NCBI RefSeq assembly: GCF_022968395.1
Contig: NZ_JALJQZ010000040.1
Coordinates: forward strand, 1 to 33,216
Reading direction: 5' to 3'
DNA: 33,216 bases
Source: Affinirhizobium lemnae
GTDB lineage: Bacteria > Pseudomonadota > Alphaproteobacteria > Rhizobiales > Rhizobiaceae
The notes under the pieces were generated by a model that ran no database searches, was not told the origin of the DNA, and worked only from the letters and a program-made list of their open reading frames with translations. The position numbers were made by a program, and so were the translations under genes. Every line of letters begins with the position of its first letter. The stretch's first letter is position 1. Shown one piece after another: positions 1 through 8,209 of this stretch.

Positions 1-518
1 CTCCAAAATCAGCTTTGAATCCGATTTGCGCTCTTTTGGGAATCCCAATCCTTAAATCATCACCACGACCTAGCTGAGATCGAACTGACACGACCATTTC
101 TGTTAGCCCAAGCCCTTCGACAAAGTGGACGGCCGGTTTCGGCCAACCTTTTCAGGCGACATGGATTTTCGCCACTATCTTCGACTTTCGCCTCGGACGT
201 ACATCCAGGCTCGCACCTCGCACCCCCCTGATCCTGACGAAAATCCGTGGGCGCAGATTGATTCAATCAGGTCGGATGCCGCTCTAAAGCCAAGCCGGGC
301 GGCGCGCTCACCCCCTCCGTCCAAACTCACAGTCTCTTCGCTACCATTCGCTATCTCATGCGCGCCATCTTCCTTTCCTTTTGGTATCTCCAAACCTTCT
401 TCGAATTTAGTTTTTAGAACATATGAATGCCCTGATATTCATGTGTTTGTTACTGTCACAATTTTTTTGCAATAAATGTTTATAGAATTTTATGTAAATC
501 AATATTGGACATTTCGTA
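1..518. other. 5' flank without a convincing gene
   Basis: No reading frame here looks coding; the short frames on both strands overlap one another and show no recognisable domain or ribosome site. Roughly the first 380 bases have mixed composition, while 400-518 is strongly AT-rich with runs of T and A and leads into the large gene at 519. An imperfect dyad at 419-446 is listed separately. A direct pair of TTCGC motifs occurs at 337-341 and 347-351 but is too closely spaced for a PIP-type box. No tRNA or other RNA gene was recognised. Confidence 0.5.
419..446. promoter_or_regulatory. Imperfect dyad upstream of the large gene
   Basis: Arms ACATATGAAT (419-428) and ATTCATGTGT (437-446) are complementary at nine of ten positions around an 8-base spacer. 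It lies in the AT-rich leader about 75-100 bases before the start of the 729-residue gene, a plausible place for an operator. No protein is known to bind it; this is a structural observation only. Confidence 0.3.
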
Positions 519-2708
519 ATGAAGATTTCAAAAGATTTTTTGCGTACGAATGATGCAACAAAAATCCATAATACAAATGAAAATTCGATTAAGTCATCTT
601 TCAAGCCTAATAGAAACAAGATTGATCCTACCGGAAAAAATAATATACAATATAATATTTCATCGATAAAAGAAAAAGGCGTGCGCGATTCATCTCCAGT
701 CCTGTCGTTGTCGGTGGACGGACGCCCTTCTTTGGAGAGTGGCCCTGAGGAAACTAAGGGTGCTAAGTTATCCACCGCTCCACGGGCGCAGGGCGTGCCT
801 CCGACATCAGATGAGGTTGTTCAAGATGATCCGCTGTCGATAAAGGAAAAAAGCGCGCGCGATTCATCTCCAGTCCTTTCGTTGTCGGTGGACCGACGCC
901 TTTCTTTGGAGGGTGGCCGTGAGGAATTTACGGGTGCGAAATTATCCGCCGCACAAAGAGCGAAGGGCGTGCCTCCGACACCAGATGAGATTGTTCAGGG
1001 TTTACTTGATGGGAATCTTAATTTTGTGGATTATGCTAAAGAGATACCAGATCCTCAACCTTATGTGTCAAGAACGAACGTACCTTCAATCACGGACTGG
1101 GATCTATCGGTAAGCCGAGACCTTCAGTCTGAGAAAATGATGCCAAGCGATAGTTTCGCAGGCGATCGAAAATTCCTTGAAGATATGAGCGTAGAACTGA
1201 TCAAAGCTGATAGTTCGACTGTTGACCGAGCCTTCATAAACCCCGAGACGATCAACAATCTCGGGAGTTTGCAGCCTGAACAGAAGGCTGCTTATGTATC
1301 TGATCTATTCGAAGCCAAGGCTAGACTCACTGCCTACGATAATCAGTATGGTGACAACGTTCCGGGCATAGAAGACGTTAAATCTGATTTACAGGGGCGA
1401 ATTGATCGAGTTGTAGGCGATCCAGATGTCCTTATGGCGACGCAACAATCATTCTCTCGAGGAGCGAGAGAGTTCCTGTCTAGACCAGAAAATTCAGCTC
1501 TGCACATGCGACTGCAACAAGCCTATCTTGCTGATGTCGGTGGAGGCAAGGCTCTAGAACGAGAACTTGCCGCCGGGAAGCCGCTTGATGAAGCGTTTCA
1601 ATCCTATTCGTCCGAGGTGTCGTTTCTGTCTTCTGTGTTGCAGCCGGAATTCACACAGAAGTTGAGCGGTGTCGCAAATGCTACGCTCTCTAGTCAGCTG
1701 AACAAGCACTACTTGGATGTAGATAAACCGGCGGATCTCAGCATTTATTCTGTCGACAAAGATGGAAATTCTGAAACACTTAGTCCTGTCGCGGATGCGA
1801 TGTCACTTAAATTTATGGCTGACAATCTTGGGGATAGCAGTGTTTATCAGCCAGCCATCAAGTTCAATATGGCGCGCGACATCACTAGAAATGTTGACAG
1901 TATATTCGGCATGATGCGCAATGGTCTCAAGTTTCAAGATGCGTTTGCTTCATTCCAGAAGTCGTTAGAGAAACGCCCGTCGCCTCTAGGCTTGCCGAAC
2001 GACGTTTATAAAGCAGGTCTTACTCATGCTGTACAGTCCGTTACGCAAGCGGGCGTCCTTGCTGCGCGTTCCATCGGCATGGGGCCGAAGCCGCAACCGC
2101 AGGATATTGCTGCCGTAGTTGCAAACTCTGTTCAAGTCGTTGGTATGATCTCGGAGGGACTTGCAAAGAACCTTGGTTCGGCGGGCAAGCCCTTTAGTAT
2201 GTTCGGTACGGTCAACGGTTCGTGGGGTGACGCTGCGAGCAGGTTTATTTCACCCGCCAAACTGGAATTGGGAGGCAAGGTTCTGGGAAGCCTTGGTGGA
2301 GGAGCTATCAGTGCTCTGTCTTTCTTTGCCGCCAATCGTGCGCTCAAGGCAGGTGAAAAGGCAGAAGCTGCATTCCAGATCATCAATGGCACTGCCGGAT
2401 TGACGGGAAGTTTTGTCGGTATGGGTGAGGTAGCACTTCAGGTGCTTAATACCGTGCCAAAAGGTGTTGGCCCGACTGCCGCGCAGGCGACACGTTTCTC
2501 GTCTCTGGTGAGCAATACGGTCAAGACCGGCCTGGCTGCTGTTGGCAGAGGCGCAGCCATAGTCGGTTCGGTTGCTGGATTGGTTTTGGGCCTGATCGAC
2601 ATGGCCAAGGGGGCAAGGAAACTGACGACTTCGCAAAAGGCTCTCAACAACCTGCTGCGTCCAATCTTGGGACGCGAGGTAAGGTTCGAGTTCGGACCAA
2701 GTTTGTAG
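519..2708 (+). CDS. Large protein with N-terminal tandem duplication and hydrophobic C-terminus, function unknown
   Basis: A 729-residue open frame that I do not recognise with confidence. Residues 1-48 are polar, Asn/Lys-rich and very AT-rich at DNA level (18 G/C in bases 541-600). Two 58-residue tandem copies follow (about 49-106 and 107-164), sharing the cores RDSSPVLSLSVD and GVPPT. A long polar alpha-helical-looking middle follows. From about residue 582 to the end the protein is Gly/Ala-rich with hydrophobic stretches (GSLGGGAISALSFFAANRAL; GAAIVGSVAGLVLGLIDMA). There is no N-terminal signal peptide. A disordered N-terminus with repeats plus a hydrophobic C-terminus is reminiscent of type III translocators of the HrpF/NopX kind, but I see no secretion genes and no PIP or tts box nearby. 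No strong Shine-Dalgarno precedes the ATG. Composition differs from the urt genes downstream, suggesting acquisition. Coding status is fairly sure; function is open. Confidence 0.8.
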   Translation: MKISKDFLRTNDATKIHNTNENSIKSSFKPNRNKIDPTGKNNIQYNISSIKEKGVRDSSPVLSLSVDGRPSLESGPEETKGAKLSTAPRAQGVPPTSDEVVQDDPLSIKEKSARDSSPVLSLSVDRRLSLEGGREEFTGAKLSAAQRAKGVPPTPDEIVQGLLDGNLNFVDYAKEIPDPQPYVSRTNVPSITDWDLSVSRDLQSEKMMPSDSFAGDRKFLEDMSVELIKADSSTVDRAFINPETINNLGSLQPEQKAAYVSDLFEAKARLTAYDNQYGDNVPGIEDVKSDLQGRIDRVVGDPDVLMATQQSFSRGAREFLSRPENSALHMRLQQAYLADVGGGKALERELAAGKPLDEAFQSYSSEVSFLSSVLQPEFTQKLSGVANATLSSQLNKHYLDVDKPADLSIYSVDKDGNSETLSPVADAMSLKFMADNLGDSSVYQPAIKFNMARDITRNVDSIFGMMRNGLKFQDAFASFQKSLEKRPSPLGLPNDVYKAGLTHAVQSVTQAGVLAARSIGMGPKPQPQDIAAVVANSVQVVGMISEGLAKNLGSAGKPFSMFGTVNGSWGDAASRFISPAKLELGGKVLGSLGGGAISALSFFAANRALKAGEKAEAAFQIINGTAGLTGSFVGMGEVALQVLNTVPKGVGPTAAQATRFSSLVSNTVKTGLAAVGRGAAIVGSVAGLVLGLIDMAKGARKLTTSQKALNNLLRPILGREVRFEFGPSL
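663..1010 (+). repeat. Two-copy 174-bp in-frame tandem duplication
   Basis: Copy 1 starts at 663 (TCGATAAAAGAAAAAGGCG) and copy 2 at 837 (TCGATAAAGGAAAAAAGCG), a period of 174 bases or 58 codons. The copies remain very similar at nucleotide level, with long identical stretches such as GCGCGATTCATCTCCAGTCC. The duplication is therefore fairly recent and has preserved the frame. Confidence 0.9.
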
Positions 2709-2766
2709 CCGAAGATTCTGGTGTGCTGGAAGCTGTTGCGTGACAAGCTTCCAGTTTCACCCCCCT

Positions 2767-2795
2767 CACATACGTCATTTTACGTATGTGGTTTT
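2767..2795 (+). terminator. Hairpin terminator after the large gene
   Basis: A perfect 9-bp stem CACATACGT (2767-2775) / ACGTATGTG (2782-2790) closes a 6-base loop CATTTT and is followed by GTTTT. It sits about 60 bases after the stop at 2708 and separates this gene from the urt operon. The T tract is short, so termination strength is uncertain. Confidence 0.6.
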
Positions 2796-2826
2796 GCAGT
2801 GCAGCGACCCATAGTCCGGTCAGCAA

Positions 2827-2846
2827 CGGTTAACAGGCTTTAACCG
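2827..2846. promoter_or_regulatory. Perfect 7-bp-arm dyad upstream of urtA
   Basis: CGGTTAA (2827-2833) and TTAACCG (2840-2846) form a perfect inverted repeat with a 6-base spacer, 36 bases before the urtA start codon. It is the right size and place for an operator or a leader hairpin of the urea-uptake operon. The binding factor is unknown, and I found no convincing sigma-54 -24/-12 element next to it. Confidence 0.35.
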
Positions 2847-2882
2847 GATGTTGCACTCAAAACAAAAAAGAGGGGTTCTGCC

Positions 2883-4172
2883 ATGACATTGAAAGCCAAG
2901 CTGGGCGGTGCGCTCATCGCCGCCATCATGTCCACCACCGCATTCCACGGCGCATTTGCCGCCGAAGATACGATCAAGATCGGCGTTCTCCACTCGCTCT
3001 CCGGCACGATGGCGATTTCGGAAACCACGCTGAAGGACGCCATGCTGATGCTCGTCGAAGAGCAGAACAAGAAGGGCGGCGTTCTGGGCAAGAAGCTGGA
3101 AGCCGTCGTTGTCGATCCGGCTTCCGACTGGCCGCTGTTTGCCGAAAAGGCTCGCCAGCTGATCTCCAAGGACAAGGTCGCCGCCGTCTTCGGTTGCTGG
3201 ACCTCGTCTTCGCGCAAGTCTGTTCTGCCGGTCTTCGAAGAGCTGAACTCCATTCTCTTCTATCCCGTCCAGTACGAGGGTGAAGAATCCTCGCGCAATA
3301 TCTTTTACACCGGTGCCGCTCCGAACCAGCAGGCCATTCCGGCCGTTGACTACCTGATGAAAAACGAAGGCGTTCAGCGCTGGGTTCTGGAAGGCACCGA
3401 TTACGTCTATCCGCAGACCACGAACAAGATCCTCAAGGCCTACCTCATGTCCAAGGGCGTGAAGGCCGAGGATATCATGGTCAACTACACGCCATTCGGC
3501 TTCTCCGACTGGCAGACGGAAGTCTCCAAGATCAAGGCCTTCGGTTCGGCAGGCAAGAAGACGGCTGTTGTTTCCACCATCAATGGCGATGCAAACGTGC
3601 CGTTCTACAAGGAGCTGGCAAACCAGGGCATCAAGGCTGAAGACATTCCCGTCGTGGCCTTCTCCGTCGGTGAAGAAGAGCTGGCCGGTATCGACACCAA
3701 GCCGCTCGTCGGCCACCTCGCTGCCTGGAACTACTTCCAGTCTGTCGATGCGCCGATCAATGCCGAGTTCATCAAGACCTGGCACGCCTTCACCAAAAAC
3801 GATAAGCGCGTGACGAACGACCCCATGGAAGCCGCCTATATCGGTTTCAACGCGTGGGTTAAGGCGGTCGAGGCTGCCGGAACGACCGAAACTGACAAGG
3901 TTCTTGATAGCATCATCGGCGTTTCCGTGCCGAACCTGTCTGGCGGTACTTCTACTGTCATGCCGAACCACCACATCACCAAGCCGGTTCTGATCGGCGA
4001 AATCCAGGCGAATGGCCAGTTCGAAATCGTGCAGCAGACGCCATCCGTCGTGGGTGACGAATGGTCCGATTACCTGCCGGACTCCAAGGACCTGATCTCC
4101 GATTGGCGCAAGCCGATGTCTTGCGGCAACTTCAACGTTGCCACCGGCAAGTGCGGCGGCAAGGGCAGCTAA
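2883..4172 (+). CDS. urtA: Urea ABC transporter, periplasmic urea-binding protein UrtA
   Basis: A 429-residue binding protein of the branched-chain amino acid/amide type (periplasmic binding protein family 6), capturing urea for the UrtBCDE importer. A signal peptide ends at about residue 27 (..FHGAFA|AED). The mature part opens with IKIGVLHSLSGTMAISETTL, the characteristic start of UrtA, and carries VFGCWTSSSRKSVLPVFEEL and LFYPVQYEGEESSRNIFYTG, strongly conserved in this subfamily. Length is the usual one. The GAGGGG-type ribosome site at about 2871 sets the ATG at 2883. It is the first gene of the urt cluster and is separated from urtB by a 252-base gap holding a repeat element, which may let the binding protein be made in excess over the membrane subunits. 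Confidence 0.95.
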   Translation: MTLKAKLGGALIAAIMSTTAFHGAFAAEDTIKIGVLHSLSGTMAISETTLKDAMLMLVEEQNKKGGVLGKKLEAVVVDPASDWPLFAEKARQLISKDKVAAVFGCWTSSSRKSVLPVFEELNSILFYPVQYEGEESSRNIFYTGAAPNQQAIPAVDYLMKNEGVQRWVLEGTDYVYPQTTNKILKAYLMSKGVKAEDIMVNYTPFGFSDWQTEVSKIKAFGSAGKKTAVVSTINGDANVPFYKELANQGIKAEDIPVVAFSVGEEELAGIDTKPLVGHLAAWNYFQSVDAPINAEFIKTWHAFTKNDKRVTNDPMEAAYIGFNAWVKAVEAAGTTETDKVLDSIIGVSVPNLSGGTSTVMPNHHITKPVLIGEIQANGQFEIVQQTPSVVGDEWSDYLPDSKDLISDWRKPMSCGNFNVATGKCGGKGS

Positions 4173-4187
4173 GTCTTCCGACATCCG

Positions 4188-4326
4188 GGGGGGAGACCCC
4201 TCCCACCCCTCCCCACAAGGGGGAGGGCTTAACCCAGCCGATCTGCTGAAGCTTACTGAGGCCAGGTGGGTTCCGCGTATCTTCTCCCCCCTTGTGGGGG
4301 AGATGGCCGGCAGGCCAGAGGGGGAA
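4188..4326. repeat. GC-rich inverted-repeat element A (RIME-like, class 1)
   Basis: An intergenic element between urtA and urtB. The left part has a C-rich/G-rich hairpin with loop ACAAG (about 4203-4228). The right arm (4281-4325) carries the 7-bp hairpin CTCCCCC..GGGGGAG, then GGCC-GGCA-GGCC. The same right arm recurs at 8134-8178 and 25871-25914. It resembles the Rhizobium intergenic mosaic elements; exact family membership was not checked. Confidence 0.85.
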
Positions 4327-4424
4327 TATGTTCTGCCATCTTGCCGTCTCTTCTTTGAAAAAGGCACGATGGCAGGGTGCTCTGTCCCTCAGTCTCTGCT
4401 GCGCGCCATCCGGGGGACAATAGA

Positions 4425-6035
4425 ATGTTCAAGCGTTTATTTACACTCACTCTTTTGCTTATGTCGCTTGCCGCAACATCCTTCGCGCAATCTGGCAGCG
4501 ATCCGAAGGCCCTGTTCAATGCACTTGGCAAGGCGGATTTCAAGCAGACGGAAGAGCTGATCGGTCAGTTGGCCGCGACCGGCGATCCGCGCATCGTGCC
4601 AGCCCTGGAGGCCTTTGCGGAAGGTGAGCTCTATGCCCGCAAATCCGATAGCGCAGTATTCATCACCAAAGCAGCCGGGACCAATGTCGCCCTGATCGAT
4701 CCGGTCACGGGTGCTGCCGCCGGTGAGGTGCCGAAGGCGCAGCTGAACAAGCTGAAGATCAACAACAACCTGCGCCGCGTCATTCGCTCGGCACTTGGCG
4801 GTCTGACACTGCTGAGCCCCGACAAGGCCGTGCGCATGGCAGCCGCCGACGCGGTTCTGAAGTCTCCCAGCGCGGAAAATCTTGAGCTGGTCGAGGCAGC
4901 CCTTGCCAAGGAAACCGATGCGGCCGTCAAGGTGCGCATGGAAGAGGCGCGTGCCGCTTCTGTGCTGATTTCTGACCGCGTAATCGACCAGAAGAAGCAG
5001 GCGATCGATACGATTGCCAATCTCGGCGGGCGTGATGGCATCAGCATCCTGATGTCGGTTTCGTCTTCGATCGATCCCGCCCTGAAGGGTGATCTCGACA
5101 TGGCGATCACCAAGATCGAAAATTCACTGAAGCTTTGGGAAGTCGCCCAGAATGTCTGGTACGGCATGTCGCTCGGCTCCGTGCTGCTGCTCGCGGCCAT
5201 CGGCCTTGCCATCACCTTCGGCGTCATGGGCATCATCAACATGGCGCATGGCGAAATGGTCATGCTGGGTGCCTATTCCACCTTCATGGTGCAGGAATTG
5301 ATCCGCACCCACGCGCCGCAGCTGTTCGACTGGTCGCTGGCCATTGCTCTGCCGGTCGCCTTCCTTGTGACAGCTGGTGTCGGTCTCGTTATCGAGCGCG
5401 GCGTCATCCGCTTTCTCTACGGGCGTCCGCTGGAAACCCTGCTGGCGACCTGGGGCGTATCGCTGATTCTCCAGCAGCTGGTACGCTCCATCTTTGGGCC
5501 GACGAACCAGGAAGTTGGCAATCCGTCCTGGATGTCCGGTGCCTTTGCGCTGGGTGGGCTGCAGATCACCTGGAACCGCCTGTGGATCGTCGCCTTCTCC
5601 CTATCGATTTTCATCGGCCTGCTGATCGTGATGAAGCGCTCCGCCTTCGGCCTGCAGATGCGGGCCGTGACCCAGAACCGCCGCATGGCCTCTTCCATGG
5701 GTATTCGCACGCCCTGGGTCGATGCCTTCACATTCGCGCTCGGCTCGGGCATCGCGGGTATTGCTGGCGTGGCGCTGTCTCAGATCGACAACGTTTCGCC
5801 CAATCTCGGCCAGTCCTACATCATCGATAGCTTCATGGTCGTGGTGTTCGGCGGCGTGGGCAATCTCTGGGGAACGCTGGTGGGCGCGCTGTCGCTCGGC
5901 ATCCTCAACAAGCTCCTCGAGCCGTGGACCGGTGCCGTGCTCGGCAAGATCCTCGTGCTTGTTCTCATCATCCTCTTTATCCAGAAGAGACCGCGCGGCC
6001 TGTTCGCGCTCAAGGGAAGGGCGGTGGAAGCATGA
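4425..6035 (+). CDS. urtB: Urea ABC transporter permease UrtB
   Basis: An inner-membrane permease of the LivH type, 536 residues from the ATG at 4425. I chose this start because a GGGGGAC ribosome site lies just upstream and because it yields a signal sequence (MFKRLFTLTLLLMSLAATSFAQ); an in-frame upstream start at 4377 would bury that signal. UrtB is longer than ordinary LivH because of an N-terminal exported domain (about residues 23-240, with the helical repeat-like ALFNALGKADFKQTEELIGQ region). The LivH core then runs from about residue 245 (SLGSVLLLAAIGLAITFGVM, NMAHGEMVMLGAYS) to the end. Its stop overlaps the urtC start (ATGA at 6032), so the two permeases are translationally coupled. 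Confidence 0.95.
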   Translation: MFKRLFTLTLLLMSLAATSFAQSGSDPKALFNALGKADFKQTEELIGQLAATGDPRIVPALEAFAEGELYARKSDSAVFITKAAGTNVALIDPVTGAAAGEVPKAQLNKLKINNNLRRVIRSALGGLTLLSPDKAVRMAAADAVLKSPSAENLELVEAALAKETDAAVKVRMEEARAASVLISDRVIDQKKQAIDTIANLGGRDGISILMSVSSSIDPALKGDLDMAITKIENSLKLWEVAQNVWYGMSLGSVLLLAAIGLAITFGVMGIINMAHGEMVMLGAYSTFMVQELIRTHAPQLFDWSLAIALPVAFLVTAGVGLVIERGVIRFLYGRPLETLLATWGVSLILQQLVRSIFGPTNQEVGNPSWMSGAFALGGLQITWNRLWIVAFSLSIFIGLLIVMKRSAFGLQMRAVTQNRRMASSMGIRTPWVDAFTFALGSGIAGIAGVALSQIDNVSPNLGQSYIIDSFMVVVFGGVGNLWGTLVGALSLGILNKLLEPWTGAVLGKILVLVLIILFIQKRPRGLFALKGRAVEA

Positions 6036-7198
6036 TTTCCAGCTTTATCCTGCGTGCTCTGGAAGGCCGCATCGTCGTAACCGTCTGCATCATTCTTGCC
6101 GTGGCCCTTCTGGTGCCAGCCAGCAATCTGCTCCTTTCGCCCGACAATGCATTGCATATCCCAACCTATGTGATGTCGCTGATGGGCAAGTATCTCTGTT
6201 ATGCGCTTCTGGCGCTGGCATTGGATCTCGTCTGGGGCTATTGCGGCATTCTGTCCTTGGGCCACGGCGCTTTCTTTGCACTCGGCGGCTATGCCATGGG
6301 CATGTATCTGATGCGCCAGATCGGCAGCCGTGGCGTCTATGGCGATCCCGTCCTGCCCGATTTCATGGTGTTCCTGAACTGGAAGCAGTTGCCGTGGTTC
6401 TGGCATGGCTTCGACATGTTCTGGTTTGCCTGTGCGATGGTGCTGGTGGTGCCAGGGTTGCTCGCCTTTGTCTTCGGCTGGTTCGCCTTCCGCTCTCGCG
6501 TCAACGGCGTCTATCTCTCCATCATCACCCAGGCCATGACCTATGCGCTGATGCTCGCCTTCTTCCGCAATGACATGGGCTTTGGCGGCAATAACGGTCT
6601 GACGGATTACAAGGATATTCTCGGCTTCTCTGTTCAGGCAGATGGAACGCGCGCTGTGCTCTTCTCTCTTTCTGCGATCATGCTGTCGCTCTGCCTCGTG
6701 CTGGCCTCGGCCATCACCCGCTCGAAGTTCGGCAAGGTGCTGGTGGGCGTGCGTGATGCCGAAAGCCGCGTTCGCTTCCTCGGTTTCCGGGTGGAGAACA
6801 TCAAGCTCTTCACCTTCGTCACCTCGGCCATGATGGCGGGCATTGCGGGCGCCCTGTTCGTGCCGCAGGTCGGCATCATCAATCCGGGCGAATTCGCACC
6901 GGCCAATTCCATCGAAGTCGTGGTGTGGACAGCGGTCGGCGGTCGCGGAACTCTCATCGGTCCGATCATCGGTGCGGTACTGGTCAATGGCGGCAAGAGC
7001 TTCTTCACCGGCGCTTTTCCTGAATTCTGGCTCTATGCACTGGGCGCTCTCTTCATCTTCGTCACGCTGTTCATGCCCAAGGGGATTGTCGGCACCGTTC
7101 AGGCTGCACTTGCCAATCGCAAGGCGGTGAAGGCTGCAGCGCGTGCCCAGGCCCAGAATAACGATACGCCTTCAACACAGATCCAGGCCGCGGAGTAA
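6032..7198 (+). CDS. urtC: Urea ABC transporter permease UrtC
   Basis: A 388-residue LivM-type inner-membrane permease, partner of UrtB. The ATG at 6032 overlaps the urtB stop by four bases. Several hydrophobic segments are visible from about residue 10 (IVVTVCIILAVALLVPASNL) onward, with the LivM-like motifs DLVWGYCGILSLGHGAFFALGGYAMGMY and, late in the protein, MMAGIAGALFVPQVGIINPG and VWTAVGGRGTLIGPIIGA. A hydrophilic Ala/Gln-rich tail ends the protein. A longer in-frame start at 5924 lies inside urtB and is rejected. Urea-specific identity rests on the urtA, urtD, urtE and urease neighbours; the family assignment itself is clear. Confidence 0.94.
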   Translation: MISSFILRALEGRIVVTVCIILAVALLVPASNLLLSPDNALHIPTYVMSLMGKYLCYALLALALDLVWGYCGILSLGHGAFFALGGYAMGMYLMRQIGSRGVYGDPVLPDFMVFLNWKQLPWFWHGFDMFWFACAMVLVVPGLLAFVFGWFAFRSRVNGVYLSIITQAMTYALMLAFFRNDMGFGGNNGLTDYKDILGFSVQADGTRAVLFSLSAIMLSLCLVLASAITRSKFGKVLVGVRDAESRVRFLGFRVENIKLFTFVTSAMMAGIAGALFVPQVGIINPGEFAPANSIEVVVWTAVGGRGTLIGPIIGAVLVNGGKSFFTGAFPEFWLYALGALFIFVTLFMPKGIVGTVQAALANRKAVKAAARAQAQNNDTPSTQIQAAE

Positions 7199-7203
7199 GA
7201 CCC

Positions 7204-7962
7204 ATGGAAATCAAGGACTCCAAGCCGAAATCGCTGCTCTATCTCGATGGTGTTTCCGTCTCCTTCGATGGATTCCGGGCGCTGAATTCGCTTTCCTTCG
7301 TGGTTGAGCCAGGTGAGCTTCGCGCCATCATCGGCCCGAACGGCGCGGGCAAGACGACGATGATGGACATCATCACCGGCAAGACCCGGCCTGACAGCGG
7401 CACTGTTCTGTTCGAGGAAAAGGTGGATCTCACCAAGCGAGACGAGGCCGATATTGCCCAGCTGGGCATTGGCCGGAAGTTCCAGAAGCCGACGGTGTTC
7501 GAGAGCCACACTGTGTGGGACAATCTGGAACTGGCGCTCAACCGCAAGCGCGGCGTCTTTTCGACCCTGTTCTATCGCCTCTCGGGCGAGGACCGTGATC
7601 GCATCGAGGAAATTCTTGGCACCATCCGGCTGACGCATCGGCGCGACGAACTGGCGGCCAACCTTTCCCACGGCCAGAAGCAGTGGCTGGAAATCGGCAT
7701 GTTGCTGGCGCAGGAGCCGAAGCTTCTGCTGGTCGATGAGCCCGTGGCGGGCATGACCGATGCCGAAACCGCCGAAACCGCCATTCTGCTGCGTGAGATT
7801 GCCAAGAGCCGCTCGGTGGTGGTGGTGGAGCACGACATGGGCTTCATCCGGGATCTCGGCGTCAAGGTGACCTGTCTTGCTGAGGGCTCCGTGCTGGCTG
7901 AAGGGTCGATCGATTTCGTGTCGAACGATCCGAAGGTCATTGAGAACTATCTGGGGCGGTGA
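7204..7962 (+). CDS. urtD: Urea ABC transporter ATP-binding protein UrtD
   Basis: A cytoplasmic ATPase of the LivG type, 252 residues, energising urea uptake. The Walker A motif GPNGAGKT is at residues 44-51, a Q-loop region follows RKFQKPTVFE, the signature is the LSHGQ variant (154-158) common in UrtD, Walker B LLLVDEP is at 174-180 and the switch His is in VVVVEHD (about 210). It starts five bases after the urtC stop, so it belongs to the same transcript. The following gap contains a composite repeat element, and urtE comes only after it. Confidence 0.95.
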   Translation: MEIKDSKPKSLLYLDGVSVSFDGFRALNSLSFVVEPGELRAIIGPNGAGKTTMMDIITGKTRPDSGTVLFEEKVDLTKRDEADIAQLGIGRKFQKPTVFESHTVWDNLELALNRKRGVFSTLFYRLSGEDRDRIEEILGTIRLTHRRDELAANLSHGQKQWLEIGMLLAQEPKLLLVDEPVAGMTDAETAETAILLREIAKSRSVVVVEHDMGFIRDLGVKVTCLAEGSVLAEGSIDFVSNDPKVIENYLGR

Positions 7963-7987
7963 GGCATATATAAATGTTGACGCAGTC

Positions 7988-8179
7988 ACCCCCCTCTGTC
8001 CTGCCGGACATTATTATCGACGGCTTTAACACGTCTGGCGGGGAAACCCCTCCCCAACCCCTCCCCACAAGGGGGAGGGGCTTAACCCGCCGCAATCTCT
8101 CTGCCCAGATTTGGTCAAGAGGTGGCTACGAGTCTTCTCCCCCCTTGTGGGGGAGATGGCCGGCAGGCCAGAGGGGGAA
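7988..8179. repeat. Composite intergenic element B (partial class 2 plus full class 1)
   Basis: Bases 7988-8011 are identical to the outer 24 bases of the perfect class-2 arm at 13904. This fragment breaks off after GCCGGACAT. A full class-1 element follows at about 8036-8178: a C-rich/G-rich hairpin with loop ACAAG on the left, and the 45-base right arm (8134-8178) identical to 4281-4325. The mosaic lies between urtD and urtE. A repeat fragment abutting a complete copy points to insertion or recombination between family members. Confidence 0.8.
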
Positions 8180-8209
8180 TAGGCTTACCGTCGCGATGTG
8201 GAGCACACC

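Noticed and set aside
337..351. Paired TTCGC motifs suggestive of a PIP-type box
   Set aside because: The spacing is 5 bases rather than 15, and the distance to the gene start is large.
2716..2745. Possible sigma-54 promoter (GG-N10-GC) upstream of urtA
   Set aside because: Only the GG and GC dinucleotides fit; the rest of the -24/-12 consensus is poor, and no NtrC-like site pair was seen.
2820..4367. 515-residue open frame on the - strand opposite urtA
   Set aside because: It mirrors urtA codon structure in a GC-rich gene, reads through the repeat element, and shows no domain; urtA is unambiguous.
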